DNA of 25,245 bases from a virus, in the IMG/VR virus record IMGVR_UViG_3300008963_000029, positions 1-25,245 of that record; one strand, given 5' to 3'. Both the position numbers and the translations under genes were made by a program. Shown here in pieces: positions 5,135-10,510 of this stretch. Under the pieces are notes generated by a model. It was not told the DNA's origin and searched no databases. It was given only the letters and a program-made list of their open reading frames with translations. Within the stretch, counting starts at the first letter, position 1. Each line of letters begins with the position of its first letter.

Positions 5135-5252
5135 CGTTCGAGTGTATGAGCAGTAGCCGAACACTGAACTTGATTAGAAGTAGAAACTTAAATATTAACA
5201 ACTGCAATAGTTTGAAACGCCTAACGGCTATTGCTTATACACTTTGTTAGGC
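5131..5252 (+). repeat. attC-like imperfect inverted repeat
   Basis: GTGTATGAGCAGTAGCCG (5142-5159) pairs with CGGCTATTGCTTATACAC (5225-5242): 18 bp, all paired if two G-U are allowed, with a 65-base loop. Outside this, CTAAC (5131-5135) pairs with GTTAG (5246-5250), separated by unpaired spacers of 6 and 3 bases. The right end GTTAGGC (5246-5252) fits the integron R' core GTTRRRY. The two-box-pair layout resembles a folded attC site. No integron integrase is in the window, and a Bacteroidota intergenic repeat of other origin is possible. Confidence 0.55.
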
Positions 5253-5264
5253 ACTTTTAAAATT

Positions 5265-5414
5265 ATGGACGGATTAACAATAGCTTTTATAGTAATATCA
5301 GGATTAAATGTTTTAATGAACTTAATAAAACTAATAGTTGAAGATGAAAACAAAACAACTTCATTTAGTGCTACAATAGGATGGACTTGTGCTATTTTAT
5401 GGGCAATAATTTAA
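5265..5414 (+). CDS. small membrane protein (49 aa)
   Basis: ATG 5265-5267 opens a 49-residue frame with two hydrophobic segments: GLTIAFIVISGLNVLMNLIK (about 3-22) and ATIGWTCAILWAII (36-49), joined by a polar VEDENKTTS stretch. A two-span hairpin membrane protein is predicted. No family recognised; small phage membrane proteins can be toxins, superinfection exclusion factors or accessory holins, but nothing here decides. The start follows TTTTAAAATT, an A/T-rich leader. It is bracketed by GTTAGGC (5246-5252) and by its inverted partner GCCTAAC (5428-5434), as a gene cassette would be. Confidence 0.6.
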   Translation: MDGLTIAFIVISGLNVLMNLIKLIVEDENKTTSFSATIGWTCAILWAII

Positions 5415-5427
5415 TAATTTTTATTGA

Positions 5428-5444
5428 GCCTAACTAATGTATAA
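5428..5444 (-). repeat. partial inverted copy of the attC-like right arm
   Basis: GCCTAACTAATGTATAA here corresponds to the reverse complement of TTATACACTTTGTTAGGC (5235-5252): core GCCTAAC exact, then AA, then TGTATAA. GCCTAAC fits the integron R'' core RYYYAAC. No matching right arm follows before the next gene, so this would be a truncated site. Confidence 0.5.
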
Positions 5445-5466
5445 ACAACATTTAAAACTTTAAACA

Positions 5467-5691
5467 ATGTCAAAACTCAACAAAATAAAGGCATACATCG
5501 ACAATGCAATGATGAACGATGAGCTATCGAATGATGATTTGGTTGAATTAATTAAACATCTTGGAGCTTATGGTAATATTATGAGCGTTAAAGAATATTC
5601 GGATCAAAATAACATTACGGTCCAAGGAGTCTACAATCACAGAAACGTCGTAAATTTATGGGGTTTTAAGTTTGTGGTGGACAATGATTAA
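5467..5691 (+). CDS. small winged-HTH/excisionase-like protein (74 aa)
   Basis: Residues 1-35 are helical and acidic (NKIKAYIDNAMMNDELSNDD). Residues 39-72 read MSVKEYSDQNNITVQGVYNH followed by RNVVNLWGFKFVVDND. This is the pattern of MerR/excisionase-type HTH domains: a helix, a turn, a recognition helix with VQGVYNH, and a short wing. It may bind DNA as a regulator or recombination directionality factor; it could be the partner of the palindrome in promoter P1, but no evidence ties them. Start follows ACTTTAAACA; third gene of the P1 transcript. After it lies the control region of the second cargo promoter. Confidence 0.65.
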   Translation: MSKLNKIKAYIDNAMMNDELSNDDLVELIKHLGAYGNIMSVKEYSDQNNITVQGVYNHRNVVNLWGFKFVVDND

Positions 5692-5705
5692 AATAAATTC
5701 GCCCT

Positions 5706-5719
5706 GTAACCCCCGTAAA
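5706..5719 (+). promoter_or_regulatory. 14-bp element upstream of cargo promoter P2 (copy 2)
   Basis: GTAACCCCCGTAAA, identical to the minus-strand element at 4310-4297. Further similarity continues downstream of both copies (an AC-ACA stretch, then a run of A). It ends 42 bases before the TTTG box of promoter P2. Confidence 0.6.
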
Positions 5720-5761
5720 CACTACAATCTTAAAAATAATTAAAAAAAAGTTGATAAAAAG

Positions 5762-5793
5762 TTTGGTGGAACGAATATATGTGCTTATATTTG
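5762..5793 (+). promoter_or_regulatory. promoter P2 of the cargo island
   Basis: TTTG (5762-5765), 20 bases, then TATATTTG (5786-5793). The start of transcription would be near 5800, which rules out an ATG at 5779 and supports the ATG at 5821 for the next gene. The surrounding sequence resembles the early operon promoter. Confidence 0.8.
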
Positions 5794-5820
5794 TACAGAA
5801 CATTTAAAGAAATAGGAATT

Positions 5821-6039
5821 ATGAAAAAGTTATTAGAAGAAGTAAAAAAAGAATTAGCTACAATTAACACTAATTCAAGAAAAAGAAAATCACGTCCAAC
5901 AGGAATGCCTAAAAGGTATAATTTTAAAAAGGAAATTCAAGATGGGTTAACTCATACGGAATTAAGAATAGCATACCTATATGGTTTGATTGGTAAAAAA
6001 GGACGTGAAGGATCTATTATTGTTAATGGTGTAAAATAA
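5821..6039 (+). CDS. small basic protein upstream of the ATPase/acyltransferase (72 aa)
   Basis: The ATG at 5821 is chosen because it follows promoter P2 and the leader AAATAGGAATT; the upstream ATG at 5779 lies within the promoter. The product is strongly basic, with an N-terminal coiled-coil-like helix (MKKLLEEVKKELATINTN), a basic stretch SRKRKSRPTGMPKRYNFKKE, and a helical end (THTELRIAYLYGLIGKKGRE). Basic composition suggests nucleic-acid binding. No family recognised. It is eight bases upstream of the ABC/GNAT gene in the same transcript, so it may be a DNA-targeting or accessory partner of that enzyme; this is inferred from position only. Confidence 0.65.
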   Translation: MKKLLEEVKKELATINTNSRKRKSRPTGMPKRYNFKKEIQDGLTHTELRIAYLYGLIGKKGREGSIIVNGVK

Positions 6040-6046
6040 TTAATAC

Positions 6047-7213
6047 ATGAAATATATCGAAAAAAAACAATCAATAGTTAACGACAAGTATACTAATTAT
6101 GTTTACGAACATTTTGATATTCAAAATAAAAAACAAACGGTTGTAAAAATACCTTTTAATCTAACGGGTTTAGATTCTTTCGATTGGAATATTGGTGTTA
6201 TTTACGGTGGTTCGGGAACTGGTAAAACAACTTTATTAAAAGAATTTGGCGATTTATCAGAAACTAATTTTGATGATGAAAAACCATTAATAAGTAATTT
6301 TGATTGGTTAGAACCTAAAGAATCGACTTTTTTGTTAAGCGCAATGGGGTTAGCTTCTGTGCCTACTTGGTTGCGACCTTACGCACTTTTAAGTAATGGC
6401 GAACAATATAGAGCATCTTTAGCATATAAAGTAGGTAAAGCGTCTAAAAACAATATCATATTAGTTGATGAGTTTACAAGCGTTGTAGACAGGGATGTAG
6501 CAAAAACAATGAGTAACGCTTTACAAAAATATATTAGACGAACGAATAAAAAAATAATACTTGCATCTTGTCATTTTGATATTATGGAATGGTTGTTACC
6601 TGATTGGACTTATTCACCGTTAAAAGGGCGTCTCGAGAGAGCGTCTTGTCGAAGGCAAAGACCAAAAATTGAATTACAGATATTTCGATGTAGATATGAA
6701 ACTTGGAATATGTTCAAAAAATATCACTATCTAACTGAACAGTTGAATAAATCTGCTAAGTGTTTTATTGTAACGTGGAACGATAAACCAGTTTGTTTTG
6801 TTGGCATTATTCCATTTCCCAGCGGAAAAGTTAAGAATGGTTTTAGGATTAGTAGAATAGTAGTTTTGCCAGATTACCAAGGTTTAGGGATAGGAAGTAA
6901 GATTTGTGACTTTTTATCCTCCATGTATAAAAAAGACGGTAAAACTATATACATAAAAACATCAAACCCTTCTTTATGGCATTTCTTTAAGAAATCAAAA
7001 AACTGGTCTTTCTCAGGTGAAACAAAAGGAGAATTAGTATCTAATTTAATGAAAACTAGAGATAAAAACATAGGAAAAAAAGTTGAATACAACAATAGAA
7101 TATCTAAGACTTATAAATATACAGGTGTTCCTTTTACGGGAAATATTGACCTAATAAAGTTTAAATCAGATGTATATAAAGATGTTTCAATTAATCAAAC
7201 TAAACTATTTTAA
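6047..7213 (+). CDS. fused ABC-type ATPase and GNAT acyltransferase (388 aa)
   Basis: Residues 35-195 are an ABC-type ATPase: Walker A GGSGTGKTT (54-62), a divergent signature LSNGEQ (115-120), Walker B IILVDEF (137-143) and a switch His in ASCHFD (His 176). There is no membrane domain, so it is not a transporter. Residues about 215-325 are a GNAT acyltransferase, with the acyl-CoA loop RIVVLPDYQGLGIG (270-283) and a preceding KKYHYL segment (225-229). I recall such ABC-GNAT fusions as COG2401, and similar GNATs as relatives of the phage Mu Mom DNA-modification enzyme. An ATP-dependent DNA base acylation against restriction is therefore plausible but inferred; tRNA or protein acylation are alternatives. 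Residues 326-388 are a Lys-rich tail. It shares an upstream control element with the early operon that encodes a methyltransferase. Confidence 0.85.
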   Translation: MKYIEKKQSIVNDKYTNYVYEHFDIQNKKQTVVKIPFNLTGLDSFDWNIGVIYGGSGTGKTTLLKEFGDLSETNFDDEKPLISNFDWLEPKESTFLLSAMGLASVPTWLRPYALLSNGEQYRASLAYKVGKASKNNIILVDEFTSVVDRDVAKTMSNALQKYIRRTNKKIILASCHFDIMEWLLPDWTYSPLKGRLERASCRRQRPKIELQIFRCRYETWNMFKKYHYLTEQLNKSAKCFIVTWNDKPVCFVGIIPFPSGKVKNGFRISRIVVLPDYQGLGIGSKICDFLSSMYKKDGKTIYIKTSNPSLWHFFKKSKNWSFSGETKGELVSNLMKTRDKNIGKKVEYNNRISKTYKYTGVPFTGNIDLIKFKSDVYKDVSINQTKLF

Positions 7214-7214
7214 A

Positions 7215-7421
7215 ATGACTAAAAAACAAATCGGAAACAAAATCCAGACCCTACGCAAAAAGCGTGGGGTTTCAACGTATAAAATACGTAAGGAAGGAAT
7301 ACACTCCCACACACCTAACTCAATCGAGAAAGGTGCGACTAATTACACTATTGATGTTTTGATTGAGTACTTGGATTCGTGTGGTTTGGAGTTGGATGTT
7401 AAAAATCAAACTCAATCTTAG
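7215..7421 (+). CDS. small XRE-like HTH protein (68 aa)
   Basis: ATG 7215 is chosen because the ABC/GNAT stop ends one base before it; an ATG at 7170 would overlap that gene. The product opens IGNKIQTLRKKRGVSTYKIR, a classic first helix and turn of Cro/C1-type HTH domains, continues with HTPNSIEKGATNYTIDVLIE (recognition helix and following helix) and ends with LDSCGLELDVK. It probably binds DNA as a regulator, perhaps of the cargo promoters. Its last 23 bases overlap the 3' end of the amidase gene on the other strand, so late and cargo transcripts collide here and no terminator separates them. Confidence 0.75.
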   Translation: MTKKQIGNKIQTLRKKRGVSTYKIRKEGIHSHTPNSIEKGATNYTIDVLIEYLDSCGLELDVKNQTQS

Positions 7422-7791
7422 CGTCAAATCTAGGACAACTTTTAGCTACATTTGGAAAATCTCTATGCCCTTGAATAACTGCATCTGGATACCTACTTTT
7501 CAAATCTTTCATAAGTCCAAGCATTATGGCTTTTTGTGCATCTGTACGGTCATCTACTTTATATCCTCCGATATAACAAACGTGAATAGATACAGAGTTG
7601 TAGCCACGCACGCCGTTAGTAACTTGTGATTCATCTGCTAATTGATGTATAACACCGTCTTTGTCGATTAGGTAGTGATAGCCAACATTTTTCCAACCTC
7701 TCTTTTCCTTCCAATATCTTTTAATTGATTCGGGAGTTGCCGACTGTCCAGTAGCTGTGCAGTGTGCTACTATGTATTTAATGTTTCTCAT
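7399..7791 (-). CDS. endolysin, N-acetylmuramoyl-L-alanine amidase (T7 lysozyme type)
   Basis: This cuts the amide bond between N-acetylmuramic acid and L-alanine in host peptidoglycan during lysis. The 130-residue protein is an Amidase_2/PGRP domain: first zinc ligand His 10 in IVAHCTAT, GYHYLIDKDG (37-46, with the catalytic Tyr position), HVCYIGG (70-76), and the second His and the Cys ligand in GHRDFPNVAKSCPRFDA (His 109, Cys 119). Lys 117 matches the catalytic Lys of T7 lysozyme by its place two residues before the Cys. No signal peptide, so release depends on the holin encoded just upstream, whose gene overlaps this start by four bases. Length is close to T7 lysozyme (151). Confidence 0.95.
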   Translation of the reverse strand: MRNIKYIVAHCTATGQSATPESIKRYWKEKRGWKNVGYHYLIDKDGVIHQLADESQVTNGVRGYNSVSIHVCYIGGYKVDDRTDAQKAIMLGLMKDLKSRYPDAVIQGHRDFPNVAKSCPRFDAKIEFDF

Positions 7792-8093
7792 TTCTTGCTA
7801 AATTTATCTTTAAACCAAGCGTGTAACACGTCGTATGCATCTTTTACGATTTCATCCAATACCTCAGTAATTTCGTTCGCTATCCATCCGACAATAAATG
7901 AAGTAAGTATAGCTACTTTGATATCCATGTCGCTCATAAAGTACTCGAGAACTCCCAAAGTACCCCATGACAATATCGCACCGCTAACACCTGCGATAAT
8001 TAATAATCGTAAGTTTAATTTCTTTTTTATTCCTTTCATAATTGAAGCTATTAGTCCAACTGCTAATGTGAATAGGTCTGTATTTTCTTTCAT
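7788..8093 (-). CDS. putative holin (101 aa)
   Basis: Two strong hydrophobic segments are seen: LRLLIIAGVSGAILSWGTLG (about 28-48) and IKVAILTSFIVGWIANEI (about 58-75). A weaker N-terminal amphipathic helix (LFTLAVGLIASIMKG) and a highly charged C-terminal tail (WFKDKFSKK) flank them. Size, membrane segments, charged tail and direct coupling (ATGA overlap) to the amidase gene are typical for a phage holin that forms inner-membrane holes at the lysis time. No specific holin family is claimed. Transcribed at the end of the late operon. Confidence 0.8.
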   Translation of the reverse strand: MKENTDLFTLAVGLIASIMKGIKKKLNLRLLIIAGVSGAILSWGTLGVLEYFMSDMDIKVAILTSFIVGWIANEITEVLDEIVKDAYDVLHAWFKDKFSKK

Positions 8094-8110
8094 TTTTCTT
8101 TGCCCGTTTT

Positions 8111-8314
8111 TTAAATTAAATTATCTGTTTGCTTTGGCTCATATTCAATCAAAGAAAGTTCTTTAACCCATTTAATATCGCATTGTTCTACTTCTTCTAA
8201 GGAAATAACCCAATTATCGTTAGCATCTTGTATTGGGTTAAATACGCTGTCTTTAGTATATTCTTTACCCTTTAATTCATCAGATTGTTGTTCTGTTAAT
8301 TTTGCTACCATCAT
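8111..8314 (-). CDS. hypothetical late protein between tail and lysis genes (67 aa)
   Basis: A small acidic protein: MMVAKLTEQQSDELKGKEYT, then DSVFNPIQDANDNWVISLEE, then VEQCDIKWVKELSLIEYEP. No membrane segment or signal. The pattern (short helix, DANDNWVISxEEVE, terminal IEYEPK) is one I associate with small proteins encoded after tail-fibre genes in Bacteroidota phages; the role may be tail-tip accessory or chaperone. Its start overlaps the stop of the preceding tail gene by four bases (ATGA), indicating coupling with it. Confidence 0.6.
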   Translation of the reverse strand: MMVAKLTEQQSDELKGKEYTKDSVFNPIQDANDNWVISLEEVEQCDIKWVKELSLIEYEPKQTDNLI

Positions 8315-9117
8315 CTTCCTAAAGTTGTGTTAAATGCTTGTTCAATGCTTGTTAAATTAGCGACATCGGTGTCACTAAGTCCGTCTCCGTATGTTGCGAA
8401 GGTGTAGTTTTGATTGGTGAAATGACTTGTATTTGTGCCACTTTGAGAACGTCCTAATGTTCCTATTAAATTATAAAATGTAGGCAGAGAACCACCGCTT
8501 GTGCCGTTAGCAACTAACAATGAGTCTTTAAACAATCTTAAATTAGTACTACCGTTTTTAGTCGCACAATAAGAACCTATACGATTTGCATTAAGAACTG
8601 AAATAACAGCCTGATTCATCCTAGATGCAAATTGCTCTGAATTTGTAGCAGTTGAAATTCCCAATAAAGATGTTTGACTTACAGAGTTTAATGTCCCTGT
8701 ATCAACAGGGTTGCTAGAAGTTGGGGTGTTGTTCGTATTACTAGTAATATACAAGTGTTCTGAATTAAACGTTACGTTACTAGCAGGAGCACAAAACGTG
8801 TTAGCATATCCATTTGTACCGTTTGGATTGAATCCGCCTGAATGTGTTATGCCTCCAAAGAACTGCAGTCTAAAAGCAACGTCTAAATCTCGTGGGTCTT
8901 TTAAGTTAAATCTATTAGTCGTAGCAGAACTTCCAACAAAAGGATATATGTATCTGAATTTACCCCACAAACTTTGTGCTTTCAAATCCTTAACTAAAGT
9001 ATCAATAGCCGTTGTGATAGTTGGGTCAGTGATTCCCGTAGCTGTAAGAAACGCCAACGCATCAGGGTCTAAACCTCCCGATTTTCCCGCACCATAATAA
9101 ACAAATTTTCTAGACAT
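8311..9117 (-). CDS. putative tail-tip/fibre protein (268 aa)
   Basis: The protein starts SRKFVYYGAGKSGGLDPDAL, then has a short helical region (residues 20-50, TDPTITTAIDTLVKDLKAQS). A long Asn/Thr/Ser/Gly-rich beta region with the look of a concanavalin-like or fibre domain follows, ending with YTFATYGDGLSDTDVANLTS and IEQAFNTTLGR. The composition, position between the large tail proteins and lysis genes, and low charge suggest a surface-exposed fibre or receptor-binding component at the tail tip. No family assigned. It overlaps the upstream gene by eight bases. The same C-terminal signature is common in tail proteins of flavobacterial phages as I recall, but this was not checked. Confidence 0.6.
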   Translation of the reverse strand: MSRKFVYYGAGKSGGLDPDALAFLTATGITDPTITTAIDTLVKDLKAQSLWGKFRYIYPFVGSSATTNRFNLKDPRDLDVAFRLQFFGGITHSGGFNPNGTNGYANTFCAPASNVTFNSEHLYITSNTNNTPTSSNPVDTGTLNSVSQTSLLGISTATNSEQFASRMNQAVISVLNANRIGSYCATKNGSTNLRLFKDSLLVANGTSGGSLPTFYNLIGTLGRSQSGTNTSHFTNQNYTFATYGDGLSDTDVANLTSIEQAFNTTLGR

Positions 9118-10510
9118 AATTTCCTTCTAATTTAATTTGACCGTCCGCAACTGCTGAATCAAAACTAATAACCAACTCATCTGCAACTGCTAAAGTAAAA
9201 GGCAATGTTACAACTACGCTATTAACCTCATATACAACCGAAGTTAAACCAGTAGTTGTCGCTGTATCAATAGTACCGTCTGAATCTGTAATAATTGTTA
9301 TTTCTGTTGACGTGTCGCCTTCTGAATATGGCAATATCAATGTCAAGTCCTTTGGTGCAGGCAAATCATCCACTACTACATTACTACCTACAACCGTCGT
9401 ATTAACTGCATCTCCGTTACTGTCTACTATTGGTATGTTTAAGCTATCTGTTGCGGGTAAATCGGTGTAAGTGTCGCCGTTTACTGTTATTGGGGAGTCT
9501 GCTACGTTGTAAGGCTCAACCCCTCCGCTAGGTGCAGTTACCGACGCTATTAATGTGCCGTTTGATTGATTGACGTTTACTGTGGCTGGGTCGCAAGTAA
9601 TTGAAGTAGGACAAACTAAATTACCAAAATCTAAACCACTTGTAAATATTTGACCCTCTCCAGTACCCTCTGAGTACTTACTTTCAATTAACCATTGCTT
9701 TTGCTTAAATGGTGCTAAAAGTTGTCGTTCATGTCCAAATTGCTCTCCGTAGCTTATCTCATCTTCATCTCTTAAAACTACTTCAACATCTCGATATTGT
9801 CTGAAATTTGCGCTGTTAAAATCACTTAAATAAATACGATTTGATGCTATGATAATTTCAAAAAGGGGATCTAATTCACAAGCTACTAAAGGCGCTGTCT
9901 CTAAATCATAACTTATTTGTCCATGATTTCTATATTTCGCAAACTTATCATCCCCTTTTAATATATTTCCATGCTCAGTATTCGGTTGTTCGTTGTGTAA
10001 ATTACCTTTAACTCTAAATGTACGTGCAAAATTAGAACCTGCAAAGTTAATACCGTACATCTTAACCTTATCATTGTACTGTCCTAAAACTCGAATAGTA
10101 GATTCACTAGCCTCAACTGAATAAGGCATTAAATCAAAACTACCATAGTGAAGCGTAAATTCAAAACCTTGCAAAGTATAATTAGCTTTAACCTTGTAGC
10201 ACCCTGCACCATGATTAATTAGTACTTCACGCCATAAAATCATAAATCCAACCGCATCAGGTTGGTAAGGAAAATCTAAATTAATTCCAAACGCTGGTAA
10301 TTGATTGCCATTTTTTTCTAAGATTACTTCAATGTCATCAGCAATAAAAGCAACAGAAAACAAATCATTTTGCCAACTAATAGACCCATTTTCAGGATTA
10401 GCAAAAGTTAAATACGGTTTACCGCAAAATTTGTATCCTCTATCTTCTGCTAACTGCTCAGTTGGTAAATTAATTACCTTTGCATCTGTTTTATGTACGT
10501 TTCTTGCCAT
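9110..10510 (-). CDS. putative distal tail protein with C-terminal Ig-like region (466 aa)
   Basis: Residues 1-300 form a mixed domain with aromatic motifs (GFMILWREVLINHGAGCYKV, YTLQGFEFTLHYGSFDLMPY and, about 195-200, NHGQISYD). From residue about 305 a linker with two Cys (CPTSITCDPATVNVNQS) leads to one or two Ig-like beta domains rich in Val/Thr/Asp/Ser. An N-terminal structural domain with variable Ig-like domains is typical of tail-tip proteins that touch the host surface. The start overlaps the stop of the 940-residue tail protein by one base (TAATG). Tail role comes from place and composition; the receptor role is inferred. Confidence 0.6.
   Translation of the reverse strand: MARNVHKTDAKVINLPTEQLAEDRGYKFCGKPYLTFANPENGSISWQNDLFSVAFIADDIEVILEKNGNQLPAFGINLDFPYQPDAVGFMILWREVLINHGAGCYKVKANYTLQGFEFTLHYGSFDLMPYSVEASESTIRVLGQYNDKVKMYGINFAGSNFARTFRVKGNLHNEQPNTEHGNILKGDDKFAKYRNHGQISYDLETAPLVACELDPLFEIIIASNRIYLSDFNSANFRQYRDVEVVLRDEDEISYGEQFGHERQLLAPFKQKQWLIESKYSEGTGEGQIFTSGLDFGNLVCPTSITCDPATVNVNQSNGTLIASVTAPSGGVEPYNVADSPITVNGDTYTDLPATDSLNIPIVDSNGDAVNTTVVGSNVVVDDLPAPKDLTLILPYSEGDTSTEITIITDSDGTIDTATTTGLTSVVYEVNSVVVTLPFTLAVADELVISFDSAVADGQIKLEGNYV

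Noticed and set aside
5779-5820. Upstream ATG extension of the small basic cargo gene
   Set aside because: It lies within the -7 box region of promoter P2, before the predicted transcript start, so the ATG at 5821 is used.
6874-7095. Minus-strand frame inside the ABC/GNAT gene
   Set aside because: Antisense to the acyl-CoA-binding GNAT part, no start context, no recognisable pattern.
7363-8166. Plus-strand frames opposite amidase and holin
   Set aside because: Shadows of well-supported lysis genes; Cys/Ser/Ile-rich with no start leader.
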